Shown piece after piece: positions 34,907 to 43,550 of a stretch of DNA of 64,000 nucleotides. The position numbers and the translations under genes are program-made. The notes under the pieces are model-generated. The model made no database searches. It worked only from the letters and a program-made list of their open reading frames with translations, and had not been told where the DNA came from. This stretch comes from Lachnospiraceae bacterium (GTDB lineage: Bacteria > Bacillota > Clostridia > Lachnospirales > Anaerotignaceae): assembly GCA_003543235.1 (NCBI GenBank), contig DPJA01000036.1, positions 142 to 64,141 on the forward strand. The letters are read 5' to 3'. Numbering within the stretch: the first letter of the stretch is position 1; each line of letters opens with the position of its first letter.

Positions 34907-36256
34907 TTAAAAGCTTTTAAGTAAATTTCCAAATTTGGTATACTGACCAAGCCATGCAAGGTTAACAGTTCCCGTTGGGCCGTTACGCTGTTTTGCAATA
35001 ATAAGTTCTGCTTGATTTTTTGCCTCAGTTTCAGGAAAATAATATTCATCCCTATATAAAAATGCAACAACATCGGCATCCTGCTCAATAGCACCAGATT
35101 CACGCAAATCACTAAGCATAGGTCTGTGGTCACTTCTTTGCTCACACGCACGACTAAGCTGACTTAATGCAATAACAGGTGCATCCATTTCTCTTGCAAT
35201 AGCTTTGAGCGAACGTGAAATAGCAGAAATCTCCTGCTGGCGACTTTCTATTTTACCATCACCACTCATCAACTGTAAATAATCAATAAGTATAAGCCCA
35301 AGCCCTTTTTCAAGTTTCATTTTTCTACACTTGCTTCTTATATCCATAGGTGACACACCAGGTGTATCATCTATATAAATATCTGCCTGACTAAGCGGTC
35401 CCATTGCCTGTATAAGCTTTGGCCAGTCCTCATCCATTAGCTCACCCGTTCTCATTTTCTGTGCATCTATCATTGCCTCAGAACAAAGCATACGGTTAAC
35501 CAACTGCTCTTTGCTCATTTCTAACGAGAATATAGCAACAGGCACGTTGTGACGTATAGCGGCATTTTGTGCAATATTTAAAGCAAATGCAGTTTTACCC
35601 ATAGACGGCCTTGCAGCCAAAAGAACAAGGTCGCTTCTCTGTAGACCCGCAGTCTTTGCATCAAAATCTGCAAATCCAGTTGCCACACCCGTAAGCTTGC
35701 CTTTGTTTTTATATATATCCTCTATTTTTTCAAAAGCTGAAACAGTTACATCACGTATGTGGGACATCTCACCACTGGTTCGCCCGTTCATTATGTCAAA
35801 AATACCTTTTTCAGCATTTTCCATAATGGCATTAATATTGACTTTTCCGTCATAGCATTCCTGCGAGATTTGGGTAGTGGTTTTAATAAGACGCCTTAAA
35901 ACTGCCTTTTGTTCAACTATCTGGGCATAATGCCTTGCATTTACAGAACTTCCCACCGCAGATGCTATCTGTGCAATATAGGCAATGCCACCAACCTGTT
36001 CAAACACACCTTTTTCTTCAAGTCTGCTTTTAACTGTTATAATATCTATAGGTTTTCCAGCTGAATATAGCTCCAGTGCTGCCTCAAATATAAGCTGATG
36101 GTCAGGTCTATAAAATGAGTCACTTTTAAGTATCTCAATAGCTGCAGCAACTGCTTCCTTGTCTATGAACATAGAGCTTAAAATTGCCTGCTCTGCCTCA
36201 ACATCATGGGGCGGAATCTTTTGGAAATATGAATTTGTTCCATTATTCTGTTCCAT
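34907..36256 (-). CDS. dnaB: Replicative DNA helicase
   Basis: Hexameric 5'-3' helicase at the replication fork. It is 449 residues: N-terminal DnaB domain (IPPHDVEAEQAILSSMF...), linker helices, and a RecA-like C-terminal domain with Walker A ARPSMGKTAFALNIA, Walker B LILIDYLQLM and ALSQLSRACEQR. No intein. The order rplI-dnaB is conserved in Firmicutes. ATG follows AAGGAGG, 23 nt after rplI. Last gene of the pheA-gdpP-rplI-dnaB unit. Confidence 0.97.
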   Translation of the reverse strand: MEQNNGTNSYFQKIPPHDVEAEQAILSSMFIDKEAVAAAIEILKSDSFYRPDHQLIFEAALELYSAGKPIDIITVKSRLEEKGVFEQVGGIAYIAQIASAVGSSVNARHYAQIVEQKAVLRRLIKTTTQISQECYDGKVNINAIMENAEKGIFDIMNGRTSGEMSHIRDVTVSAFEKIEDIYKNKGKLTGVATGFADFDAKTAGLQRSDLVLLAARPSMGKTAFALNIAQNAAIRHNVPVAIFSLEMSKEQLVNRMLCSEAMIDAQKMRTGELMDEDWPKLIQAMGPLSQADIYIDDTPGVSPMDIRSKCRKMKLEKGLGLILIDYLQLMSGDGKIESRQQEISAISRSLKAIAREMDAPVIALSQLSRACEQRSDHRPMLSDLRESGAIEQDADVVAFLYRDEYYFPETEAKNQAELIIAKQRNGPTGTVNLAWLGQYTKFGNLLKSF

Positions 36257-36279
36257 ACTTCCTCCTTAAATTAATCTTT

Positions 36280-36726
36280 TTATGCTTCAATAATAGCCAC
36301 TTTAAGCTCTGCACTTACTTGTGGATGAATTTTGACAACAACTGTTTTTTCACCAACCATTTTAATCTGGTCATCAAGAACTATCTTTTTCTTATCCATT
36401 TTAATGCCTGCCTGTGCCTCTAAAGCCAATGCAATTTCCTTGTTTGTTACCGAACCAAAAAGCTTACCGTTATCACCAGTTTTCACTGCTATTTTAACTA
36501 CCTTTTCTTCAATTTTAGCTTTAAGCTCTTTTGCCGCCGCAAGTTTCTCTGCCTTTCTCTTATCCTCGCTCTGCTTTCTAAGCTTAATCTCGTTCAAGTT
36601 TGAGGGATTTGCCTCAACCCCTAATTTTCTTGGTATAAGAAAGTTTTTTGCATAACCCTCACTTGCATTAACTGCTTCACCTTTTTTGCCTACACCCTTT
36701 ACATCCTCAAGTAATATAACCTTCAT
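36280..36726 (-). CDS. rplI: 50S ribosomal protein L9
   Basis: Binds domain V of 23S rRNA near the L1 stalk. It is 148 residues: MKVILLEDVKGVGKKGEAVNASEGYAKNFLIPRKLG, then a long lysine/alanine-rich helix (about 40-75), then a C-terminal domain. GAGGAGG precedes the ATG. It follows gdpP with only 1 nt between, a conserved gdpP-rplI-dnaB order that supports the operon. Confidence 0.97.
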   Translation of the reverse strand: MKVILLEDVKGVGKKGEAVNASEGYAKNFLIPRKLGVEANPSNLNEIKLRKQSEDKRKAEKLAAAKELKAKIEEKVVKIAVKTGDNGKLFGSVTNKEIALALEAQAGIKMDKKKIVLDDQIKMVGEKTVVVKIHPQVSAELKVAIIEA

Positions 36727-36727
36727 T

Positions 36728-38719
36728 TTATTTATCCTCCTCTAAGTATTCATCCACGGCTTTTTTCAATTTAATAACCGCATCTTCTGTAGATATATTT
36801 TCAAGTCGTGCACCAGCCATTGTTTGATGACCTCCGCCGCCAACTTTTTCCATCAGTACCTGCACATTAACCTCTCCAAAACTACGTCCGCTAACGTGTA
36901 CATCATTTCCAACACGACAAACAACTATAGCCGCTTTTATTCCAACAATGTTTAGTAATTCATCTGCCGCCTGTGCACTAATTACGCTTGCCCCTTCTTC
37001 ATCAGATGGACAAACTGAAATAATAACACCTCCCATATAAATTTCGGCATTCCCAACGGTTATAGCCTTTATTTTAAATTCGTTAAATTCATTTCTGAAC
37101 AATTGCTTAACTCTTGTGCTGTCTGCACCATTTCGCCTTAAATACGCAGCAGATTCAAATGTAATAGCCCCTGCTTTTATGCCAAAACTCTTTGTATCCA
37201 CAGTTATGCCTGCCAATAACGCATCGGCCTCTAAATCTTTAAGCCTAACCCTATCTCCCAAGTGACGTATAACCTCTGTTACAAGTTCGCTTGTAGATGA
37301 GGCATAGGGTTCATGGTAAGTAAGTACAGCTTTTTCAATAAAATCCGCACTTTTTCTGTGATGGTCAAACACAACCACCTTTTTAGCTTTATCAAGCAAA
37401 TCTTCATTTTCAACAAGATTTGGTATATAGGTATCCACTATCACAAGCAGCGTTTTTTCGCTAATTATTTCTAATGCTTCTTGTCCGCCTATAAACATTC
37501 CTCGGTAATCTTCATTTTGTTTAACCATGTTATAAATTGTTCTAATTCCTTTAGATACTTCATCTATAACAATGTAGCAGTTTTTTCCCAAATCTCTAGC
37601 TATACGGTAAATACCAATGGCCGAACCTATAGAATCAAAGTCCGCAATGCGGTGACCCATTACAAAAACCTCAGAAGCGTCTGCCAAGACACCTTCAAGA
37701 GCATCCGCCTTAATTCTAGCCCTTATCCTTGCGTTATGAGAAACCTCACTGCTTTTTCCGCCAAAAAATAAGTATTTTTCTCCCTCTTTAATAATTGACT
37801 GGTCACCACCACGGCCTAATGCTAAATCCAAGGCATTTCTTGCATTTTTCATGGAAAAATCAAGACTTTCGTAGCTTATGCCCACACCCATACTCAAGGT
37901 AACAGATATATGTTCTCCAGCTCGCAATTCCTTTATTTCGTTAAGAATATCAAACTTCTTTTCCTTTTCTTTTTCCAAGGCTTCCGTAGAAATAGCAAAA
38001 ATGTATCTATCCTTTTCATACTTTTTAATAATTCCACCAAGGGACGATATATATGTGTTAAGCTTTTTGTCAATCAGTGCAGATAAAACAGGTGCTACTG
38101 ATTCATCAACAACTTCCATAACTTCTTCGTAGTTATCCACAAAAATAAGCCCCGTAACGGTTCTTTCATTTTCCGCCTGCTTTTTAAGCTTTTCTCTTTC
38201 ACTTATATCCACAAGACAAACTGAAAAAAGCTCCTTGTCACGTTCCTTATCCAAAATTTTGCTGCAATAAACATCGAAAATGCTGCTGTCTATTGATGCA
38301 CTTTGCTTATTTATATGCTCGTCAAAACTGCCAAGCAGTTTTTCCATTTGCTCACCAGTAATGTCCTTATTAAACAGCTGTGCAAAGCGATTATTGTATA
38401 CTATAACTTTTCTGTCTTTATCTGTAACCGCAAATGGCAGTGGTAAATTTATAACACGTTTTATATCTCCTAAATCAGCAAAATCATTAATGCAGTTTTC
38501 TCCATAGGTTTCTTCATCTTTAACAAACTCGTTGCCAAACACTAGCTTAATCAAAACCATAAGTACCACAGCAATTATCACCGTAAGCACTAAAAACAAC
38601 ACCAATACCGGAGATGAAAACAGCTTAAGGACTAAAAACTCTATAGCAATTACTGCCACAAGCACTTTAAGTAATTTAATTATAAATACTCGTTTATCAT
38701 TTTTTGTACCTTCACTCAT
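36728..38719 (-). CDS. gdpP: Cyclic-di-AMP phosphodiesterase GdpP
   Basis: Degrades c-di-AMP to pApA and so affects cell-wall and potassium homeostasis. It is 663 residues: two membrane helices (about 13-33 and 36-60), a PAS-like domain (about 85-190), a degenerate GGDEF domain (about 200-330), then DHH (GHRIADFDSIGSA near 356, DHH near 453) and DHHA1 with GGGGHQTMAGA near 632. All catalytic DHH motifs look intact. CGGAGG precedes the ATG. It sits between pheA and rplI. Confidence 0.95.
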   Translation of the reverse strand: MSEGTKNDKRVFIIKLLKVLVAVIAIEFLVLKLFSSPVLVLFLVLTVIIAVVLMVLIKLVFGNEFVKDEETYGENCINDFADLGDIKRVINLPLPFAVTDKDRKVIVYNNRFAQLFNKDITGEQMEKLLGSFDEHINKQSASIDSSIFDVYCSKILDKERDKELFSVCLVDISEREKLKKQAENERTVTGLIFVDNYEEVMEVVDESVAPVLSALIDKKLNTYISSLGGIIKKYEKDRYIFAISTEALEKEKEKKFDILNEIKELRAGEHISVTLSMGVGISYESLDFSMKNARNALDLALGRGGDQSIIKEGEKYLFFGGKSSEVSHNARIRARIKADALEGVLADASEVFVMGHRIADFDSIGSAIGIYRIARDLGKNCYIVIDEVSKGIRTIYNMVKQNEDYRGMFIGGQEALEIISEKTLLVIVDTYIPNLVENEDLLDKAKKVVVFDHHRKSADFIEKAVLTYHEPYASSTSELVTEVIRHLGDRVRLKDLEADALLAGITVDTKSFGIKAGAITFESAAYLRRNGADSTRVKQLFRNEFNEFKIKAITVGNAEIYMGGVIISVCPSDEEGASVISAQAADELLNIVGIKAAIVVCRVGNDVHVSGRSFGEVNVQVLMEKVGGGGHQTMAGARLENISTEDAVIKLKKAVDEYLEEDK

Positions 38720-38739
38720 TTATGTCCTCCGTTTATTTC

Positions 38740-39564
38740 CTACTTAAGGGTATAATATGTACCCAAATACTTAAAAAAAGCTGTTTTTCTTTCAATCATT
38801 TTAATAGCATCACGTATATCCGCCGCATTGCTGCTTTCCATGTCAACATAAAAAACATACTTGCCAAGTTCATTTTTCATAGGTCTTGATTCTATTTTAG
38901 TCATGTTCAAGTCCCATATGGATATTATATCCAAAATTTTATAAAGTTCTCCTGGCTTATCCTCTGTGCTGAAAACAATGCTTGTTTTTCCCTCATACTT
39001 TGGATTTGCGTTATACTTTTTGGATACCACTAAAAACCTTGTTTTGTTGTGATTTTCATCTTGAATATCTTCTTCAAGTATTTCCAAACCAAAGGCCTCC
39101 GCTGCATCTGCTGTGCATATAGCTCCCCACGCTTCCATGTTTTCAGAAATCGTTTTTGCTGCTCCAGCGGTAGACCCAAACTGAATTTTTTCCACATTTT
39201 TAAATTTTGCTTCAAGGTACTTTTTGCACTGTGCCAATGCCTGTGGATGGGACAGTATTTTAACCAAATCCTTGGCCTTGGTGCCTTTTTTAGCAACCAA
39301 ATTATGCCGTATAGGGTTAATAATTTCGGCTTCAATCACTACATCAACATCAAAAATAAGGGAATCTATGGTAAACGTAACTGTACCCTCTATTGAGTTT
39401 TCAAAAGGCACAACGCCTTGGTCCACATAACCATTTTCAACCGCCTGCAATACATCGGTGATTACAGGAAAAGCAACAAGTTCGAAATTTTCAAGTCTTT
39501 TTGTATATTTAAGTGCCGCCTGATGGGTAAATGTGCCCTCGGGTCCCAAGTAACCTATTTTCAT
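38740..39564 (-). CDS. pheA: Prephenate dehydratase
   Basis: Converts prephenate to phenylpyruvate for phenylalanine synthesis. It is 274 residues and monofunctional: catalytic domain with GYLGPEGTFTHQAAL, VPFENSIEGTVTFTIDSL and KTRFLVVSKK, then an ACT domain (about 195-270) with the ESRPMK motif for phenylalanine feedback. No chorismate mutase domain is fused. AAGGAG precedes the ATG. First gene of the operon, promoter at 39619-39647. Confidence 0.96.
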   Translation of the reverse strand: MKIGYLGPEGTFTHQAALKYTKRLENFELVAFPVITDVLQAVENGYVDQGVVPFENSIEGTVTFTIDSLIFDVDVVIEAEIINPIRHNLVAKKGTKAKDLVKILSHPQALAQCKKYLEAKFKNVEKIQFGSTAGAAKTISENMEAWGAICTADAAEAFGLEILEEDIQDENHNKTRFLVVSKKYNANPKYEGKTSIVFSTEDKPGELYKILDIISIWDLNMTKIESRPMKNELGKYVFYVDMESSNAADIRDAIKMIERKTAFFKYLGTYYTLK

Positions 39565-39618
39565 TTTTTCTCCTTATATCTATGTAAAATAAAAATGTAT
39601 TAAAGTTATCAATTAAAT

Positions 39619-39647
39619 ATTTTATCACATTCGGACTGTTTTAACAA
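39619..39647 (-). promoter_or_regulatory. pheA operon promoter
   Basis: Minus strand: -35 TTGTTA (39642-39647), 17-nt spacer, -10 TAAAAT (39619-39624). Confidence 0.65.
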
Positions 39648-39687
39648 CATATCTTTATTGTAACTTCACAGCTAATTACCATATTTA

Positions 39688-40866
39688 TTATGCAATCCAT
39701 TTGCCTTTAAGACGTCCAACCATTCCAAAAAGCTTTATTTTTTCAACTGATGCTCCCGCAACAACATCTGACCTTCCAACTTCCTTTCCGTCTAAACTGT
39801 AAATTATTTCGCCTATTTTTCCGCCTTGCTCAATTGGTGCTTCCATAACCTCTTCAAGTATTACTTCCTCGTTTAGCTGCTTCTCTCCACCTTTTTTAAC
39901 TGGTGCTTTAACCTTTGTTGCAACAATAGCTTTTACAAAATCTTCTTTGCCCTTGTAAACCTTTACTTCTCCACACTCACTGCCTTCCTCACGTCCTGAA
40001 AGCACCGTATAATTCGCAAAACCATAATCTAGCAACTGCATAACCTCTCTAAATCGTGTAGTAGAATCTGGTGCACCCATAACTACCGCCACTAAATCCA
40101 GCCCATCACGGCTTGCTGTACCCGATAAACAAAACATAGATTTTTGTGTAAAACCTGTTTTAAGCCCAGTAGCACCATTGTACCATTTAACAAGTTTGTT
40201 AGTATTTGTAAGACCAAATTCACTTTCTCCCTTGCGTGTTGTATGTGTTATTGTGTCCATCCATGTTTTGGTGAATTCTGTAACCTCACTGTGATTTTTA
40301 ATCAGCTCACGGCTCATAATAGCAATGTCATTGGCACTTGTAACATGACCGTCAACATCCAGTCCACAAGCGTTAACAAAGGTAGTGTCATTCATGCCCA
40401 ACTCTTTAGCACGGTTGTTCATCATATCCACAAAGCCATTTTCGCTTCCGCCAATATACTCTGCCATAGCTACCGCTGCATCATTTGCACTTGCTACAGA
40501 TATACACTTTGTCATATCCTTAACTGTCTGCTGTTCGTTTGGCTCAAGAAAAACTTGGCTTCCGCCCATACTTGCCGCATGCTCACTTACCGTCACCTTA
40601 TCATCCCACTTAATTTTTCCGTCGGCAACGGCTTCGTAAATTAAAAGTATTGTCATAACCTTAGTTACACTAGCTGGCGGAAGTTTTTCGTGGCTGTTTT
40701 CTTCATATATTACCTCTCCTGTATCTGCCTCCATAAGTATTGCCGATTTACTTTGCAAACTTAAATTTACAGTTGCTTTCTCCGCCATTACGTCAATTGA
40801 AAAGCAGGACATATGTAGTATTACAATCATTAAAATAGCTATGCCTTTGCATACTTTTTTGTACAT
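39688..40866 (-). CDS. dacF: D-alanyl-D-alanine carboxypeptidase (PBP5/DacF type)
   Basis: Trims pentapeptide side chains of peptidoglycan outside the membrane. It is 392 residues with a signal peptide (hydrophobic ~8-24). Catalytic motifs are S66-V-T-K69, SAN in SVASANDAAVAMAE, and KTG in TGLKTGFTQK. The C-terminal PBP5 beta domain (about 275-392) ends in a short amphipathic tail (KLFGMVGRLKGKWIA). Its Shine-Dalgarno GGGGGG lies inside a hairpin (40872-40912) that also resembles a terminator. The DacF versus DacA/DacB subtype is uncertain. Confidence 0.93.
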   Translation of the reverse strand: MYKKVCKGIAILMIVILHMSCFSIDVMAEKATVNLSLQSKSAILMEADTGEVIYEENSHEKLPPASVTKVMTILLIYEAVADGKIKWDDKVTVSEHAASMGGSQVFLEPNEQQTVKDMTKCISVASANDAAVAMAEYIGGSENGFVDMMNNRAKELGMNDTTFVNACGLDVDGHVTSANDIAIMSRELIKNHSEVTEFTKTWMDTITHTTRKGESEFGLTNTNKLVKWYNGATGLKTGFTQKSMFCLSGTASRDGLDLVAVVMGAPDSTTRFREVMQLLDYGFANYTVLSGREEGSECGEVKVYKGKEDFVKAIVATKVKAPVKKGGEKQLNEEVILEEVMEAPIEQGGKIGEIIYSLDGKEVGRSDVVAGASVEKIKLFGMVGRLKGKWIA

Positions 40867-40871
40867 AAAAA

Positions 40872-40912
40872 GCCCCCCAAATAGATTATTATTACTAATT
40901 TATGTGGGGGAC
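40872..40912 (-). promoter_or_regulatory. Hairpin masking the dacF ribosome binding site
   Basis: On the minus strand CCCCC around 40906-40910 can pair with GGGGGG at 40873-40878 (about 9 pairs with flanks, loop ~19 nt), followed directly by TTTTT and the dacF ATG. It could terminate asparaginase transcription, block dacF translation, or both. Confidence 0.55.
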
Positions 40913-40948
40913 AGGTTTTTTTATTACTTTTATTTGTTTCGGAAAAAT

Positions 40949-41971
40949 TTAATATATCATTTCTTCATTAATTTCTTTTTTCAAAAATTCAACAATATCA
41001 CTTTGATTTGTAAAAAGTGCATATGCAACCATCAATTTCGCATAGCATACCTCTTTTGACATAGCGACAATAGGTATTGCACCATGCCTTAACAATACAC
41101 CTGTAGATGAATACATAGCTTCATCTGTAAGCAATTCCTTTTCAAATGGAGCAATAAAGAATTCAATGCCTTTTTCCTTGCACTTATTTATCATATACAA
41201 CACAGATGAATAACCAATTTCATCGCCATCATGTAAAATATCCACACACGCTGTTGATGAGTGAAAAAGACCATGTATAACCGCTTTTTTACCATCAAGA
41301 TTGTATGCCGAATAGTCTATGCCCACGTATGGCTCAACCATAAGTACATTGTTTTTAAGGCATTCTATTTGATATAAAAGCATTTCTCTAGTATTAGTTT
41401 TTCCAATATTATTAAACTTCTTGTAATCAATCATATTTTTGCTGTAAAAATCCCAAGTATAGTTTTGGCACTGGGTTATCTCTGAACCTTTATGTAAATA
41501 CGTTATACCGTCACTATTTTTGTATATTACATAAATATTTGGAGCTATTCCATTTGCAATAAGCTCAACAGCTGCCTTAAAATTTTCATTTCCATTAGCA
41601 CGTTTATCACTAAGGCTAAAATTGCTTGAAACCATAAAAATAGGCACCTTGCAACCAGCCATAACAATAGACAAAAGGCTTGCTGTATAAGCAAGGGTAT
41701 CTGTTCCATGAGTAATAATAATACCCTCATAATCATCCCACTGCACTTTTGAAAGAACTTTCAATAATACATTCCATTTATCAACGGTCATATTTTCGCT
41801 TAAAATATCCAACGGTAACAATACCTCAAACTCAATGCCATCTTTGTCATTTCTTTTAAAATTATCTATAAGTAATGGAGCTGCCTTTTTTGGGTCTGAA
41901 TTTTTGAATCCATCACTGTTTATAAAAGAGCAAATAGTTCCCCCTGTGAGCGTAAGTAAAATCTTTTTCAT
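40949..41971 (-). CDS. Asparaginase family protein
   Basis: A 340-residue L-asparaginase-type amidohydrolase. The first active-site threonine lies in LTLTGGTICS and the second region in ITHGTDTLAYTASLL. The C-terminal half is shorter and more divergent than in E. coli AnsA/AnsB. No signal peptide, so it is cytoplasmic. Substrate preference between asparagine and glutamine cannot be told. The ORF opens five codons earlier; ATG 41971, 8 nt after GGGAG, is preferred. A plausible promoter lies at 41992-42020. Confidence 0.88.
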   Translation of the reverse strand: MKKILLTLTGGTICSFINSDGFKNSDPKKAAPLLIDNFKRNDKDGIEFEVLLPLDILSENMTVDKWNVLLKVLSKVQWDDYEGIIITHGTDTLAYTASLLSIVMAGCKVPIFMVSSNFSLSDKRANGNENFKAAVELIANGIAPNIYVIYKNSDGITYLHKGSEITQCQNYTWDFYSKNMIDYKKFNNIGKTNTREMLLYQIECLKNNVLMVEPYVGIDYSAYNLDGKKAVIHGLFHSSTACVDILHDGDEIGYSSVLYMINKCKEKGIEFFIAPFEKELLTDEAMYSSTGVLLRHGAIPIVAMSKEVCYAKLMVAYALFTNQSDIVEFLKKEINEEMIY

Positions 41972-41991
41972 CAAATCATCTCCCATAGGGC

Positions 41992-42020
41992 ATTATAATA
42001 TATTTTCTTGCAAAAACCAA
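41992..42020 (-). promoter_or_regulatory. Possible asparaginase promoter
   Basis: Minus strand: -10 TATAAT (41992-41997), 17-nt spacer, weak -35 TTGGTT (42015-42020). Confidence 0.45.
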
Positions 42021-42036
42021 CTTTAACCCTTCTAAA

Positions 42037-42303
42037 TTATGCTGGTGTGTTAAAACTCTGTCTTTGCCCTGTAAGAATTGCTATTTTTTCCTCAATCTGC
42101 CTTATATAGTTTTTATTTGTGGTTACCCTTATATGGCTGTAAAGCATACGCAAATCCTTGCTTTTAGGTACTCTATGATGTTCTACATTATTTTTAATTA
42201 CAACTGCAATCCGTTTGTGTCTTGTGTGCGTATGCAATTTAAAGTTGTGTGGGTTATAAACTATGTACTCATCATTAATTTTGGATTTCTTAATTTGTAA
42301 AAT
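42037..42303 (-). CDS. Small basic protein, likely AUU start
   Basis: An 88-codon reading frame not explained by any known family I can recall. It encodes a basic, His-rich protein (THTRHKRIAVVIKNN, HHRVPKSKDLRMLYSHIRV, IRQIEEKIAILTGQ). There is no in-frame ATG, GTG or TTG near the ribosome binding site: an in-frame TAG lies at 42319-42321 and the first TTG is at 42237 without a binding site. GGAGG at 42311-42315 lies exactly 7 nt before ATT at 42301-42303, making AUU the best start. It could instead be a gene whose ATG has mutated. Upstream on the same strand is the 36-codon ORF with its terminator. Confidence 0.55.
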   Translation of the reverse strand: MLQIKKSKINDEYIVYNPHNFKLHTHTRHKRIAVVIKNNVEHHRVPKSKDLRMLYSHIRVTTNKNYIRQIEEKIAILTGQRQSFNTPA

Positions 42304-42381
42304 AAAAATCCCTCCATCCTAAAATTGTTGTCCATGTGATTTTGTAAGCCAAAACTTTAAGCAAAAAACAATGTTTTACAC

Positions 42382-42415
42382 AAAAAAGGCCGTCATATCA
42401 TAACGACAGACGACC
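42382..42415 (-). terminator. Terminator overlapping the end of the 36-codon ORF
   Basis: A 7-bp stem, GGTCGTC (42409-42415) with GACGGCC (42388-42394, one G-U), 14-nt loop, then six T on the minus strand. The ORF stop codon (42398-42400) lies in the loop. Confidence 0.85.
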
Positions 42416-42508
42416 ACAAAAATACCATATTAACTTTGTTAATACCAAGCTAGAGGCAAGGCAAACCTGCACACAGATAAAATAAAAATTATCATTTATA
42501 AAGGCCAT
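42398..42508 (-). CDS. 36-residue hydrophobic peptide
   Basis: A complete small gene. It has a consensus-like promoter (42541-42569), GAGGAGGG 7 nt before ATG 42508, 36 codons, and a terminator. The peptide is MAFINDNFYF then ICVQVCLASS, LVLTKLIWYF, CGRLSL; residues 8-31 could form one membrane helix with a single Lys, and it has three Cys. I do not recognise it. It may be a small membrane protein, a type I toxin, or a leader peptide, since its stop codon falls inside the terminator loop. Confidence 0.65.
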   Translation of the reverse strand: MAFINDNFYFICVQVCLASSLVLTKLIWYFCGRLSL

Positions 42509-42540
42509 AATAATCCCTCCTCAACATTGGTTACAACCAT

Positions 42541-42569
42541 ATTATGTCGCCCACAAACTATAATGTCAA
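42541..42569 (-). promoter_or_regulatory. Promoter of the 36-codon ORF
   Basis: Minus strand: -35 TTGACA (42564-42569), 17-nt spacer, -10 CATAAT (42541-42546); leader of ~26 nt. Confidence 0.75.
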
Positions 42570-42625
42570 TATAGTCTATGTAAAATTTTAATATGTATAT
42601 TACAAAATGAAAAATTTTTTCTTCA

Positions 42626-43312
42626 TTACAATTTTATTTCTATTCTTTTGCCAATGGAAATACTGTTTTCCTTTACTACACTGTTGTAAGCCATTATATT
42701 AACACCCTTTTTATTTGCAAGGCTTAACGCCGACGCAAATTCTTTGTCCATTTCTTTATTAGGCATAAAATGTTCAATACCATCCATCTGTATAAGCAAT
42801 ATAAGGTTCGCTTCATAACCCTCTTGCTTTGCCTTTATCATTTCATGTACATGGCGTAAACCCCTAATTGTTGGTGCATCTGGAAAAAGTGCCACACCGT
42901 CACGCTCCAATGTAACCCCTTTAACCTCAATAAACCCTTTTTTCTCGCTCTTTTCGTAGTAAATATCAAACCTGCTTTTGGAATATGTTACCTCTCTTTT
43001 TATTAAGGATACTTCACCTATTTCCAATATTTTTCCTTCCCTCAAGGCTTCAGCCACAACAGCATTTGGCACCTGTGAGTCCATGTTTATAAGCATATTC
43101 CCCTTGTATACCGCAATAATTGAATACCTAGTTTTTCGCTTTGGATTGTCGCTTTTTTCAAGTATAACTTTTGCACCTTCAGTAAGCAACTCTTTGCATC
43201 TGCCTGTATTTTTAACGTGCACAGTTTCCTCTTGGTTATCAATATTAACAATAGCTATAAATCTGTTTGGGCGTTTTAAAAAAATTGCCTGTCTTATATT
43301 CTTGTATTCCAT
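42626..43312 (-). CDS. sfsA: SfsA family protein
   Basis: A 228-residue SfsA (sugar fermentation stimulation) protein: OB-fold-like N-terminus with FLKRPNRFIAIVNID and HVKNTGRCKELL, then a PD-(D/E)xK-like nuclease fold with SRFDIYYEKSEKKGFIEVKGVTLE and FPDAPTIRGLRHVHEM. The E. coli name comes from a multicopy phenotype; nucleic-acid binding is the accepted property and the true role is unclear. ATG follows AGGAG by 6 nt. Promoter at 43375-43403. Confidence 0.95.
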   Translation of the reverse strand: MEYKNIRQAIFLKRPNRFIAIVNIDNQEETVHVKNTGRCKELLTEGAKVILEKSDNPKRKTRYSIIAVYKGNMLINMDSQVPNAVVAEALREGKILEIGEVSLIKREVTYSKSRFDIYYEKSEKKGFIEVKGVTLERDGVALFPDAPTIRGLRHVHEMIKAKQEGYEANLILLIQMDGIEHFMPNKEMDKEFASALSLANKKGVNIMAYNSVVKENSISIGKRIEIKL

Positions 43313-43374
43313 ATTTTTCTCCTATGCAACGGCAGTTTTTAAAAATCCATTTAATTTCTGGCAAATCTTTAAAT

Positions 43375-43403
43375 ATTGTACCATCTGCCACCTGTTTTTG
43401 CAA
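43375..43403 (-). promoter_or_regulatory. sfsA promoter
   Basis: Minus strand: -35 TTGCAA (43398-43403), 17-nt spacer, -10 TACAAT (43375-43380). Confidence 0.65.
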
Positions 43404-43497
43404 AGTCTTAAACCTTTCCATATGGTTGCTCAATCTGTTAAAGGTTCTTGAAAAAATGTAAACTCGCCTTTCAGCATTACTATGCCCCAAATATTAG

Positions 43498-43526
43498 TTG
43501 TTATAAGGCTAATTTTGAATTATAAT
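43498..43526 (+). promoter_or_regulatory. Promoter of the Cys/His-tailed protein gene
   Basis: -35 TTGTTA (43498-43503), 17-nt spacer, -10 TATAAT (43521-43526), ending 24 nt before the start codon. Confidence 0.65.
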
Positions 43527-43550
43527 ATATTTTTAGAAAGGAGCACGATT

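Noticed and set aside
43245..43490. 81-codon minus-strand ORF upstream of sfsA
   Set aside because: It overlaps the sfsA start in another frame, contains the likely sfsA promoter, starts at TTG and lacks a good ribosome binding site, despite a fairly protein-like middle part.
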